Assembly: GCA_021740825.1 (NCBI GenBank)
Contig: JAIOZA010000013.1
Span: 1 to 64,000 of the forward strand
Source of the DNA: Bacteroidia bacterium
GTDB lineage: Bacteria; Bacteroidota; Bacteroidia; B-17B0; Aurantibacillaceae
Direction of reading: 5' to 3'
DNA: 64,000 bases
Shown in pieces: positions 15,827-24,091 of this stretch. The notes under the pieces were generated by a model, which was not told the origin of the DNA, searched no databases, and saw only the letters and a program-made list of their open reading frames with translations. A program made the position numbers and the translations under genes. Position 1 is the stretch's first letter; the number at the start of each line of letters is the position of its first letter.

Positions 15827-17647
15827 ATGCTTATTAACTTCTCAAATCATCCCTTTGAAACTTGGGATGAAAACCATAAAAACGCTGCGATTGATAAATA
15901 TCAATCTGTAAAGGATATTCCATTTCCTCATATTAACCCTAGTGCAGATGAATTAGATATAAAAAGTGAGGCAGTAAAGTATTTAGAACTTATTTTAAAT
16001 ATGTCCCCCGATGCTGTGCATATTATGGGGGAAATGAATTTCACCTTTCAAATGATTAATTATTTAATGAAGGAGGGGATTGAATGTATTGCTTCAACCA
16101 CTGATCGTGTCGTTGAAGACTTCCAAGATGGTACTCAAAAATCTATCTTTAAGTTTGTAAAATTTAGAAGTTACAATTTCTTACTTGAAGATCGTGTTGA
16201 AAATACTAAAAAAGGGTTGGTCTTAAATGCTGGTCAAAAAAAGGCATTTGAATTGATGAAGTCATTTATTCTAAAAGAAAATGATAATGATGTTTTTATC
16301 TTAAAAGGTTACGCAGGTACTGGTAAAACAACCCTTTTAAGATATTTTATTGAAAAGTGCTGCGAGGAAAAACTGACTGTCACACTGATGGCATCCACTG
16401 GTAGAGCGGCAGCTGTTTTAAAAACAAAGGCTAAATTTAATGCTACTACAGTTCACTCCTTGGTTTATAAATTTGATGAAGTAAAAGCTACCAGTGAAGA
16501 TGCATGGAAAATGGAAGGGGATGAAAAAGGGCAATTGTATTTGAATTTTACTCCTTGTTTGATTAATGATAATGATTTAACTGATGTATATATTATAGAT
16601 GAAGCATCTATGATTTCTGGATTTACTAATAAATCTATAAATGGAACTAAATTTGGCTCAGGTAATTTATTGAATGATTTGCTTGAAGTTGTTGGTAATT
16701 CAAAATTAATATTTGTTGGTGATCCATGCCAATTACCACCTGTTGATGAGGCTTCTTTTTCAGCTGCGCTCGATACTGATTTTTTAAGAAATAATTTGCA
16801 TAAAAAAGTGATTGACTTTGAGCTTACCGAAATACAACGCCAAGGTGCAAATAGCGAAATTCTTGAAATTGCGGCTCCATTAAGAGAACAAATTATTTCA
16901 AAAGCAATTCCAGAATGGCCGAAACTTGAAATTAGTAATCGATACAAGGATGTAAGAGCATTTAATTCAACGGACGAATTAATTAAGCAGTTTTTGATTG
17001 TTTTTAAGACTGTTGGAAGCGAAAATTGTATATTAGTTACCCATAAAAACAGCGAGGCACATGAAAATAATATATCCATTAGAAAGGACCTCTTTCCAAA
17101 TAAAGGATCAGTGCAAGTAGGAGACATTTTGATGATAATAAAGAATTGTATGCGCACTGGGTTGAGAAATGGCGACCAAGTTATAGTTCAAAAAATTGGA
17201 GAAAGCGCGCAGCGAGCCAAACAAGTTTTTTTACGACTTACAGTTAAAGATATTAATTCTGGAGTTGTGCATGATACAATGTTAATTGAATCCCTATTAA
17301 ATAGTTCCTCTTCTAAATTAGAATCAAATGAGAGTCGCGAATTAATAATTGATTTTGATTACAGAATGAAAGAGGCTAAGATTATTAGAAATTCCTCAGA
17401 CTATAAAGTTAAAATGAAAGCAGACATCTATATCAATGGCTTGCAAGCAAAATATGGCTATTCTATTACATTGCAAAAAGCACAAGGCGGTGAATGGCAA
17501 CATGTTTTTTTAAATATTACAAAATCGGTTTATATTTCAAAATTTGAAGGTAAACCACAAGATATGATAAAATGGTTTTATACAGCTATTACTCGAACTC
17601 AAAAATATTTGTATTTAAATATAGGAAGTTGGATTAAAAATAATTAA
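15827..17647 (+). CDS. RecD2/PIF1-like SF1 helicase with a novel N-terminal domain
   Basis: This 606-residue protein has a C-terminal SF1B helicase: Walker A 'GYAGTGKTTLL' (161-171), motif Ia 'ASTGRAAAVL' (189-198), 'TTVHSL' (207-212), Walker B 'VYIIDEASMI' (about 258-267), motif III 'GDPCQLPPV' (about 297-305) and the UvrD_C_2 end 'YSITLQKAQGGEW' with 'TAITRTQKYLYL'. The first ~117 residues are separate: 'MLINFSNHP', 'DIPFPHINPSA', 'PDAVHIMGE' and 'CIASTTDR', a Rossmann-like pattern. It recalls, from memory, small CRISPR-linked ring-nuclease/CARF-like proteins (Csx16/Csx20 type); that match is uncertain. A nucleotide-sensing domain controlling a helicase would suit a defence role. It overlaps the convergent gene at 17644 by 4 bp. 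Confidence 0.8.
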   Translation: MLINFSNHPFETWDENHKNAAIDKYQSVKDIPFPHINPSADELDIKSEAVKYLELILNMSPDAVHIMGEMNFTFQMINYLMKEGIECIASTTDRVVEDFQDGTQKSIFKFVKFRSYNFLLEDRVENTKKGLVLNAGQKKAFELMKSFILKENDNDVFILKGYAGTGKTTLLRYFIEKCCEEKLTVTLMASTGRAAAVLKTKAKFNATTVHSLVYKFDEVKATSEDAWKMEGDEKGQLYLNFTPCLINDNDLTDVYIIDEASMISGFTNKSINGTKFGSGNLLNDLLEVVGNSKLIFVGDPCQLPPVDEASFSAALDTDFLRNNLHKKVIDFELTEIQRQGANSEILEIAAPLREQIISKAIPEWPKLEISNRYKDVRAFNSTDELIKQFLIVFKTVGSENCILVTHKNSEAHENNISIRKDLFPNKGSVQVGDILMIIKNCMRTGLRNGDQVIVQKIGESAQRAKQVFLRLTVKDINSGVVHDTMLIESLLNSSSSKLESNESRELIIDFDYRMKEAKIIRNSSDYKVKMKADIYINGLQAKYGYSITLQKAQGGEWQHVFLNITKSVYISKFEGKPQDMIKWFYTAITRTQKYLYLNIGSWIKNN

Positions 17648-18234
17648 CTATTTTCGAATCCTATGGTAATCGACGATTCTTTTATTAAATCAATTCTAAA
17701 TTGTAAAATATTTGCAAATCTCTTGCTAGGATGAATGATTACTGTAATCCCATCAATATTATTTATTTTATTGGGAAAAGCTAACCATTCTTTAAATTTA
17801 TTTAAGATATTAATTAAAACACTTTTTGTTAGATCAAATTCGTTTTTAGTTTTTGTAAATTCTATAACAATTTTTGATTTGGGTTTTGCGATAAAGATAT
17901 CATAACGTTGCAAATTTCTTTCAACAATGTCTATCATTAATAATACATCTTTTGTTGTGTATTCTTTCTCGTTAAATTGCTCTTCTTTAATTTTTCCAAA
18001 ACTTGTTAACTCATTCCGAAAGCTTTTCTTATAATCTTCAAAATTAAATTGAAATGAAGTCTCGCTTAAATTTAATAATGCACTATCTATAAATTCCTCA
18101 AATTGACTTTTATTTAGAAAAAAGTTACGAATTGTTTCAAAAGCAACAATTATATCCGCATTGAATACTTTATTTTCATTAATCAGATTTTCAACATCTT
18201 TGAATTGTTCAATTTTTATAATATTTTCTGGCAT
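17644..18234 (-). CDS. Unknown 196-aa protein
   Basis: I do not recognise this protein. It is mainly helical for about 100 residues, then has strands with 'KPKSKIVIEFTKTKNEFDLT' spread over about residues 117-135 and 'DGITVIIHPSKRFANIL' (about 160-176). There is no membrane segment or signal peptide. It is convergent with the helicase (the stop codons overlap) and lies 130 bp downstream of the second WYL regulator in the same leftward direction, so read-through from that regulator is possible. Confidence 0.6.
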   Translation of the reverse strand: MPENIIKIEQFKDVENLINENKVFNADIIVAFETIRNFFLNKSQFEEFIDSALLNLSETSFQFNFEDYKKSFRNELTSFGKIKEEQFNEKEYTTKDVLLMIDIVERNLQRYDIFIAKPKSKIVIEFTKTKNEFDLTKSVLINILNKFKEWLAFPNKINNIDGITVIIHPSKRFANILQFRIDLIKESSITIGFENS

Positions 18235-18363
18235 ACTGTTATTTTTAATTTATCTATAAACGAATTTAAGAAATTATTATCGAAGAGTTATCATCTGTTT
18301 AGTGATTTTAAATAATAATACGATTTATTGTCGCCAAAAAAATTAGACCATTCAAATTATATT

Positions 18364-19374
18364 CTATTGATAATATTCACTTGTAAGCTTTAATGTTTTT
18401 TTTATTTTGTCTTTAAAGTTTTTAGGCCCAATAACTTTTACACCAGCGCCATAAGACAATATAACTTTTTCGAGTTCAATATTTGGTAACACTTCAATTG
18501 TAACTAATAACCCGTTTTCGCCGTTTTTTTTAACTTTTTGAGATTCATGTATGGGTTTGGTAATTACATATGGTGCTTCCTCTTTATTAAACAATAATTC
18601 AATTTTGCATAGTTTAGTGTTTTCGAGTTTTGTAACTCCAATAATGTCTTCAAAGTATTCATTAAAATTAATGGTTTTGTTTTTAATGAATTTAATTTTA
18701 GATATTTCGAATTCTACTATTCTATCTAGAGCAATATTGGAAATGGTTTTATATTCGTCATTCAATCCAAATAAAAACCAACGGTTATTATATTGTTTTA
18801 AATAGTATGGATGAATAATGTACTCTGTTTTTTTTATTGCCTTGAATGGCTTGTAGCTAATATTTAAGCACTGTTCGTTATAAATAGCATTAAATATATT
18901 TCCTAAAAATTTAATACCTTTTAGATAAGCGTTCGAATCGAAGCTAATAATATTTGAGGTATTATCTTTCAACTCAAAACCATTATTAATTTTAGTTACT
19001 ATTTCATTTACCCACGAAAACTGAGGCATTCCATCAAACCTTGAAATAATTTCAAGGGCTGATTTTATTTGTATTAATTCAGTTTTGCTTAATGGTTGAT
19101 TGTTGATTGAAAAGTTAGGGTCTCTATATCTATAAATTGACTTTCTGCTAACTTTTACTCGTTCAATATCTGCTTGCCATCCTGCGTCACTTTCCATAAA
19201 TGAAATATCGTCTCTTAATGTTCTTACAGAAATTCCATTACTTGATGGGTCCATTGCAGACAAGGCATCACAGCATTCATTCATTAAATCTTCGAATGTG
19301 TAGGTCCTTCCGCTATTTCTAAAGCAAGAATCGAGAACCTTATATCGTATTTGAGCATATTTTGTTGTAGCCAT
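18364..19374 (-). CDS. WYL-domain transcriptional regulator (second)
   Basis: I start this regulator at the ATG at 19374 (MATTKYAQIRYKVLD), nine codons inside the longest frame. This leaves the palindrome 19382-19400 outside the coding region. The product (336 residues) has an N-terminal winged helix with 'ISVRTLRDDISFM', a WYL domain with 'HPYYLKQYNNRWFLFGL' and a C-terminal part with 'KVILSYGAGVKVIGP'. It parallels the WYL protein at 3995-5047 throughout. WYL proteins of this layout (BrxR, CapW) bind inverted repeats by their own gene and control defence operons. Three identical dyads in front of the next rightward units make this protein the best candidate for their binding factor. Confidence 0.85.
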   Translation of the reverse strand: MATTKYAQIRYKVLDSCFRNSGRTYTFEDLMNECCDALSAMDPSSNGISVRTLRDDISFMESDAGWQADIERVKVSRKSIYRYRDPNFSINNQPLSKTELIQIKSALEIISRFDGMPQFSWVNEIVTKINNGFELKDNTSNIISFDSNAYLKGIKFLGNIFNAIYNEQCLNISYKPFKAIKKTEYIIHPYYLKQYNNRWFLFGLNDEYKTISNIALDRIVEFEISKIKFIKNKTINFNEYFEDIIGVTKLENTKLCKIELLFNKEEAPYVITKPIHESQKVKKNGENGLLVTIEVLPNIELEKVILSYGAGVKVIGPKNFKDKIKKTLKLTSEYYQ

Positions 19375-19381
19375 TTTTTGT

Positions 19382-19417
19382 TGTGCAGATAGGTTGCACA
19401 ATAATAAAATAAATTTG
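19382..19417 (+). promoter_or_regulatory. Operator 1 (TGTGCA-N7-TGCACA) with -7 box
   Basis: The dyad TGTGCA-GATAGGT-TGCACA spans 19382-19400 (arms extend to TTGTGCA/TGCACAA). Nine bp further right is TAAATTTG (19410-19417), a full TAnnTTTG match, for the gene at 19435. No TTTG lies 19 bp upstream of it; the dyad occupies that place. Leftward, CAATAATA (19399-19406) is a weak -7 box for the WYL gene, so the site could control both directions. Confidence 0.8.
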
Positions 19418-19434
19418 TTTCAAATCCAAATCAT

Positions 19435-19857
19435 ATGAGAAACTACATAGCAAGAAGAGTGAATGATATCGGTAAATATGAGAATACTAAATTAGGCAAA
19501 TCATTTTTGAAGGCAATTTTGACTAAAGATATTATTGCATTTGAGAACATGTTATTGGAAGAAAATTCCTATTTCAATGGATTGTGTAAGTGGAAAAGTT
19601 TAGAATTATTGAAAACCTATTTCGAAAAGTGCAATGAGCAATTTATTGAAATTGAATTTGACCAATGTACTTCATTGGATTATTATCCGGGCTGTTTAGC
19701 CTTTAAAATTATTTTTAGATATCTTGATACTGCTGAAGATATGCCGAATAGATTGGTTCTTGTACCAATTTTTGAAGATAGATTGTTAGTGGATATAGCG
19801 ATCAGTAAGAAATATGCGCCAATGTTTGTTTTAGATAGGTTAATGGAAAATAATTAA
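19435..19857 (+). CDS. Family-A small protein (NTF2-like?), first copy
   Basis: This 140-residue protein is a paralogue of the one at 20459. Both have 'AR-x-x-x-D' near the start, 'F-x-x-A-x(5)-D' then 'F-x-G-x(3)-KW' (about residues 24-55), a 'SLDYYPG' (here) or 'SLDIYAG' (there) motif, and a C-terminal strand 'LVPIFED' or 'LVVIFEN'. Helices followed by strands of this length suggest an NTF2-like cone fold, but no catalytic residues stand out. It is the first gene to the right of operator 1, transcribed away from the WYL regulator. Function unknown; a part in the WYL-controlled locus is inferred. Confidence 0.65.
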   Translation: MRNYIARRVNDIGKYENTKLGKSFLKAILTKDIIAFENMLLEENSYFNGLCKWKSLELLKTYFEKCNEQFIEIEFDQCTSLDYYPGCLAFKIIFRYLDTAEDMPNRLVLVPIFEDRLLVDIAISKKYAPMFVLDRLMENN

Positions 19858-19978
19858 AAAAAATAAAATGTTAAGTATGCAGATATAAGCAATATTAATA
19901 AAAATTGTTCCTTGCCAAACTGGTAATGGGAAAAATGGATGTTTTGCCGTTTTAGTATTTATAAATTAAAGAATAATT

Positions 19979-20398
19979 ATGAAAAAAGAATATAATATTA
20001 AAGATCAGGCAAGTGCTATTAGGCATTTTATTGAACAAATGGATATTGAAATGATTGACGCTTTTTTAGATGCAAAAAATACCTATCAAGATATGGAAAA
20101 AGAAAAGTTCCTTTCAAAACTTGAGCGCGTATTTCAATCATTTAGAAATTTTAGCGATACTTTTTTACTGCCTCACCAAGGTCGATGTAATAATTGCTAT
20201 AATGATAAAGTAGGCTATACTTTTGTTGGAAATTTCAGCTTTAACTATATCAGTATTATTGTTGATTCAGAAAAAGGGACTATTAATGATATGTTCGAAT
20301 GCAGCAGCTTTATGAATGATAATCAAAGTCTAAAACTCAATAAAAAAGTGTACATCGATGATTTTTTTATTGACTTTTTATCTTCCAAAAGAAAATAA
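19979..20398 (+). CDS. Family-B small protein with a CNNC motif
   Basis: This 139-residue protein is closely related to the C-terminal 130 residues of the protein at 24092. They share 'MDIEMIDAFL' (about residues 21-30), 'TYQD', 'CN-x-C' (CNNC here, CNSC there; about 71-74), 'GYTFVGN' (about 81-87) and 'NY-x-SII'. The conserved cysteine pair beside a strand may bind a metal or form a disulphide. It lies 121 bp after the family-A gene, with no operator of its own, so it is probably in the first unit. No named family is recognised. Confidence 0.65.
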   Translation: MKKEYNIKDQASAIRHFIEQMDIEMIDAFLDAKNTYQDMEKEKFLSKLERVFQSFRNFSDTFLLPHQGRCNNCYNDKVGYTFVGNFSFNYISIIVDSEKGTINDMFECSSFMNDNQSLKLNKKVYIDDFFIDFLSSKRK

Positions 20399-20403
20399 TT
20401 TAC

Positions 20404-20439
20404 TGTGCATGTTGATTGCACAGTTTAACTTTAATTTTG
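20404..20439 (+). promoter_or_regulatory. Operator 2 (TGTGCA-N7-TGCACA) with -7 box
   Basis: The dyad TGTGCA-TGTTGAT-TGCACA spans 20404-20422 (arms extend to ACTGTGCA/TGCACAGT). Nine bp to its right is TAATTTTG (20432-20439), a full TAnnTTTG match. The spacing is identical to operators 1 and 3. It lies 19 bp before the family-A gene at 20459 and heads the ATPase unit. As RNA it would also form an 8-bp hairpin, but there is no T-run, so it is not a typical terminator. Confidence 0.85.
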
Positions 20440-20458
20440 AATCAAAATAGATTATTAT

Positions 20459-20929
20459 ATGAAAACACTACTGGCAAGAAAGCAAACTGACGAACAAAGA
20501 ACATTAAATGATTTGGCACGTTACCAATTTATTATGGCAATGATGAACGTGGACGAGAGTATGCTAATTCCATATTTAAAGGATAATGGTAGTTTTCTCG
20601 GTTATATGAACAAGTGGCAGCTAATGAATTATTTGAGAAAGCAATTTAATAGGATTCAGCCATTTTTGTTTCAGTCAAGGCTAAGGGAAGGGATTTCCTT
20701 GGATATATACGCTGGATCAGATACGTTTGAAGTTTCATATGCTCCAGTAACTAATATTGACATGACATCATATGATGAGAATCAAGATTATGAAATGTTT
20801 TTTAACAATTCGAAATCTTTTAAAATCTTATTGGTTGTTATATTTGAAAACGGTAAAATCACGGATATTAGAATGCCTAAAAAAATAGCCTATAAAAAGC
20901 AAGTATCAAGATTTCAGATTGAAAATTAA
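20459..20929 (+). CDS. Family-A small protein, second copy
   Basis: This 156-residue paralogue of the protein at 19435 shares 'F-x-G-x(3)-KW' (about residues 47-54), 'SLDIYAG' (about 81-87) and 'LLVVIFENGKITDIRMPKK' near the end. The extra length is mostly a loop with 'MTSYDENQDYEM'. It is the first gene after operator 2 and lies 30 bp before the ATPase gene, so it is co-transcribed with the ATPase and its partner. A small protein always placed before an ATPase could be an inhibitor, sensor or adaptor of that complex (inference). Confidence 0.65.
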   Translation: MKTLLARKQTDEQRTLNDLARYQFIMAMMNVDESMLIPYLKDNGSFLGYMNKWQLMNYLRKQFNRIQPFLFQSRLREGISLDIYAGSDTFEVSYAPVTNIDMTSYDENQDYEMFFNNSKSFKILLVVIFENGKITDIRMPKKIAYKKQVSRFQIEN

Positions 20930-20959
20930 TACTAACTTTATTAATGAAATAAGAATAAA

Positions 20960-22837
20960 ATGATTACAAATTTTTCTATAAATAACTTTAGGATTTTCAA
21001 AGACAAAACAGACTTTGAAATTTCGCCTATCACAATTTTAACAGGACCAAATAATTCTGGTAAAAGTACTTTCATCAGAGCTTTAAGGCTTTTGATAGAA
21101 AGCGCTAAGAGTAGTTCATTGCTTTATCTTTTAAAATCATCTTCTGAAACAGATTATTTATCTTACAATGATATTTTTGGAAAAAGTCAATCAAAAGATA
21201 AAGTGGAATTTCAATTTCAATTGCCCCTAACTATTTCTAGAAATTACAATGAATATGATGGATCTGGGATTGATGTTTATTCAAAATTTAAAATTAGTCT
21301 TGAGTATATTAAATTCAACCAAAATGAATCTCCAAATCTAATTTTATCTTTATTAAATATTGACACAGAAGATGGGACTTCATTATTTAAAATTCATTTA
21401 TCTAAAAAGCATCTACATAACGAAGAATTGGAAGGTAATGTTGAAACTTCAGAATATAAATTCCACGCTAACATCGATATGTTCTTTGATTTGTTTTTTA
21501 ATAAAGTTATAGAAAAACAAGGCCTTGTTTTTTTATTCAAGCGATTCTTTTTGGGTGCCGATTTGGAGAATAGTATTCTTTTGAAAATAAAGGATACTTT
21601 CGAAGGAATGGTTTATTCTCCTATTAATCACATGGAATATGCTAATGCAAGGAACCAAAATGATTTAGTAAATACATTGATTGAAATTCAATCTACATTA
21701 TATCGTAATTGCATGCCAGCAAAATCAATAAACGGTGTGGCTTCATCGATTCATGATACTTTAGAGCGAGTTTTTATAAAACATTTAAATGAAGATTTTG
21801 TTATAATAGATCATGAGGAAGATAAAGCTATTTTGGCAAATAGCATGTCGTCGGTTTGTGAGCAGCTTTTTGATGAATTTGATAAATTTTGTAAACTAAT
21901 CTTGAGTAATTTGAATAGAAGTTTGCTATCATTCGATCATTATATTTCAGCATTTAGAGGTAAAATGTTACGTGAATTTGGAAGAAATGATTCTGAAAGA
22001 ATTAATAAAACTATTTTCAAATTGCTTGATTGCAATCGTAAAATATGTAATAATTATGCTATTAGATACAACGGAAGAACAATAGAATTGGGTTCAAGGC
22101 CGAATTTAAATTTTGTGAATGCTATGTTGAAAGCTGTATTCAAACTAGATTTAGTTCTTCAGATAAAATACGAAGTTTCAAAGCAAAAACATGAGGTTCT
22201 TTTGGATGACGGTTCGAATTTTAAAGTAAAAAATGGGGCTAGTGAAACTGACGAGAATGGGAATATAGTGTTAAGTGAATTAGTGTTCAATAATGATGGT
22301 CGTAATCTTACTAACCTAATTGATATGGGCTCTGGTATGTATCATTTGATTTTATTTTTGATAGAAATTGAGTTAGCAATAATTGACGGCGGCTATAATT
22401 ATTATAAATCAAAGATGATTGAGGTAGAAAATCCTTTAAATGGAGAAAATCATTTTGAAAAAAAGGATGGAAAATCGACACATACTATTATAATTGAAGA
22501 GCCTGAACTTTCTTTACATCCAAATTATCAATCTTTACTTGCAGATGTTATAGAGTATGCTTACAGTTTTTTTGGAGTAAAATTTATTATTGAAACTCAT
22601 AGTGAGTATTTAATTAGGAAATTACAATTGCTTCGAGCAAAAGGGTATTTTGATCATAATTCTGTTTTAATTTATAATATGAATAGACCTAATTCCACTA
22701 ATCCAAATTCATTAATTAAAAAAATTAGAATTAACGCTGATGGTTCCTTAACTCAGGACTTTGGTCCTGGTTTTTTCGATGAATCTACAAAGACAGCCGT
22801 TGAATTATTTATAGTAAAAAATGAGCAAAAAAATTAG
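20960..22837 (+). CDS. SMC/OLD-like AAA ATPase (AAA_21/DUF3696 type)
   Basis: This 625-residue ATPase has an ABC-type head split by a long middle: Walker A 'GPNNSGKST' (29-37) behind the typical start 'NFSINNFRIFKD', a signature-like 'DMGSGMYHLILFL' (about 455-467), Walker B 'IIIEEPELSLHP' (about 512-523) and H-loop 'IIETHSEYLI' (about 543-552). This is the AAA_21/DUF3696 group, used as the sensor or motor in many two-gene defence systems (for example PARIS, Gabija, and retron and Septu partners). No TOPRIM domain follows, so the nuclease must be elsewhere. It is followed at 2 bp by a dedicated partner and lies in the unit led by operator 2. Confidence 0.85.
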   Translation: MITNFSINNFRIFKDKTDFEISPITILTGPNNSGKSTFIRALRLLIESAKSSSLLYLLKSSSETDYLSYNDIFGKSQSKDKVEFQFQLPLTISRNYNEYDGSGIDVYSKFKISLEYIKFNQNESPNLILSLLNIDTEDGTSLFKIHLSKKHLHNEELEGNVETSEYKFHANIDMFFDLFFNKVIEKQGLVFLFKRFFLGADLENSILLKIKDTFEGMVYSPINHMEYANARNQNDLVNTLIEIQSTLYRNCMPAKSINGVASSIHDTLERVFIKHLNEDFVIIDHEEDKAILANSMSSVCEQLFDEFDKFCKLILSNLNRSLLSFDHYISAFRGKMLREFGRNDSERINKTIFKLLDCNRKICNNYAIRYNGRTIELGSRPNLNFVNAMLKAVFKLDLVLQIKYEVSKQKHEVLLDDGSNFKVKNGASETDENGNIVLSELVFNNDGRNLTNLIDMGSGMYHLILFLIEIELAIIDGGYNYYKSKMIEVENPLNGENHFEKKDGKSTHTIIIEEPELSLHPNYQSLLADVIEYAYSFFGVKFIIETHSEYLIRKLQLLRAKGYFDHNSVLIYNMNRPNSTNPNSLIKKIRINADGSLTQDFGPGFFDESTKTAVELFIVKNEQKN

Positions 22838-22839
22838 TT

Positions 22840-23841
22840 ATGGAAGTGTATATATCAAAGCAATTTTTGGAAAATTTAGATAATAAGAGTCGAAATGTGG
22901 ATCAAAAAAACTCAGATGAAGAGATTATTTCTGTATTGAAGATTAAAAAATTATTATCACTTTTAAAAATTAATACCAATTTTTCTAAAGAAGAAATTTT
23001 AAGCTATTTGGATTTAAGCGGAAATTATACTTCAAATTCAATCAAAGAAATGTGTTTAAGTTTGGCTTTAAAAGACGGAAGATGCAATTTAAATGATTTA
23101 AAATTTGATAGTATACCAAATAATAAGGCTTTTTACTTTTATGATGAATTACTTCCAGATAAATCTAGTAATGGCATAATCTACTTTAAAAATGTAAGTG
23201 GTATAAATGATTTTTATTCAAAATGTATGCGTACTAGTAGGGACTTGAATGAAGTAGATTATTCAATAATAAAGACCTCTGCTCCTGACTGCAATTCAAT
23301 GCTATATATTGACCCGTATTTTTTTGGGGACAAAGACCCAGTAAAAAGAAATAAGAAAACACAAAAGTTTATTGAACTTTTAAATTATTATTTGAAAAGT
23401 AATTTAAAAGTTCAATTTCATCTCACAATACTCGCTCCATTTGGGGCTTATGAAAATCAGAAAAAAAAAGTAGTACCGTTTGATGAAATAGTATTTAATG
23501 AGGCAAAAGAGAAGTTAGAAAAAGTTAAAAATTTATTGTTCGAAATTAAACTTTGTGATTCTATCCGTTGGCAAAAGGGATCTGTTGAACAAGATCGAAT
23601 CTTCTATACAAATTATACTAGTGGTAATATCGGGCACCCAGGTACTCCTAAAACACTTTTTAATCAAAATTTTATACCAAGAGATGAAGATGTGAAAAAT
23701 GGATATCGTGAATTCATCAATAATTTAGTCCATTGGAAGAGGATTGTTGATGGTATACCTGAAAAATTAAATGGGCGAATAACACATTACTGCAATAAAG
23801 AATTCACTAATAGGCTATTTGAGAATTTAGAAAACTATTAA
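22840..23841 (+). CDS. Partner/effector of the AAA ATPase, unknown fold
   Basis: This 333-residue protein starts 2 bp after the ATPase stop, a sign of a fixed pair. The first ~120 residues are polar and helical. The rest has strands 'SMLYIDPYFFGD' (about residues 150-161), 'KVQFHLTILAPFG' (about 187-199) and 'EQDRIFYTNYTSG' (about 249-261). The last resembles, in position and wording, the 'HDR-x(2)-TNY' motif of PLD-like effector domains but lacks the histidine, so nuclease activity is doubtful. There is no membrane segment. I take it as effector or adaptor of the ATPase; I do not recognise a named family. Confidence 0.65.
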   Translation: MEVYISKQFLENLDNKSRNVDQKNSDEEIISVLKIKKLLSLLKINTNFSKEEILSYLDLSGNYTSNSIKEMCLSLALKDGRCNLNDLKFDSIPNNKAFYFYDELLPDKSSNGIIYFKNVSGINDFYSKCMRTSRDLNEVDYSIIKTSAPDCNSMLYIDPYFFGDKDPVKRNKKTQKFIELLNYYLKSNLKVQFHLTILAPFGAYENQKKKVVPFDEIVFNEAKEKLEKVKNLLFEIKLCDSIRWQKGSVEQDRIFYTNYTSGNIGHPGTPKTLFNQNFIPRDEDVKNGYREFINNLVHWKRIVDGIPEKLNGRITHYCNKEFTNRLFENLENY

Positions 23842-23848
23842 CCTATAC

Positions 23849-23884
23849 TGTGCAGTTCCACTGCACACATCCTTCCTTATTTTG
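23849..23884 (+). promoter_or_regulatory. Operator 3 (TGTGCA-N7-TGCACA) with -7 box
   Basis: The dyad TGTGCA-GTTCCAC-TGCACA spans 23849-23867 (left arm extends to ACTGTGCAG). Nine bp to its right is TTATTTTG (23877-23884), a seven-of-eight match to TAnnTTTG, placed exactly as at operators 1 and 2. It precedes the 56-aa frame at 23905 and the gene at 24092. The 7-bp GTGCAG stem lies 7 bp after the effector stop and has no following T-run. Confidence 0.8.
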
Positions 23885-23904
23885 CATTAGATACAAAAGG
23901 AATT

Positions 23905-24075
23905 ATGGAAACAAGTTTTAATGCATTTGATTATTTAGAGTTTGTCTCGCCAACCAAAAAACTGGTTGTGCTTTTAAAGGTTATTTCCGATTCTTCTGAG
24001 GGCAATCAAACTAATATTTTTGTTTTTATGGGTTGTCTAGTACTAGAGAGACTTCCTTTTTACAGAAGTATTTAA
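23905..24075 (+). CDS. 56-aa protein in the third WYL-linked unit
   Basis: A short frame, ATG to TAA, encodes 56 residues beginning METSFNAFDYLEFVSPTKKL with a hydrophobic middle (VVLLKVIS) and later 'NIFVFMGCLVLERLPF'. An AAAGG lies 4 bp upstream of the start, and operator 3 with its -7 box is 21 bp upstream, so it would be the first gene of that transcript. No family is recognised, and it may be a leader peptide or a remnant of a longer gene. It ends 17 bp before the next gene. Confidence 0.45.
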   Translation: METSFNAFDYLEFVSPTKKLVVLLKVISDSSEGNQTNIFVFMGCLVLERLPFYRSI

Positions 24076-24091
24076 CAGCTATCAACCTTCA

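Noticed and set aside
16465-17157. 230-codon leftward frame within the helicase gene
   Set aside because: It is fully antisense to conserved helicase motifs and is rich in Ser/Leu/Cys, as expected for a shadow frame.
20402-20424. ACTGTGCA hairpin as a terminator of the first unit
   Set aside because: There is no T-run, and the same dyad with the same distance to a -7 box occurs at two other places, which fits an operator.
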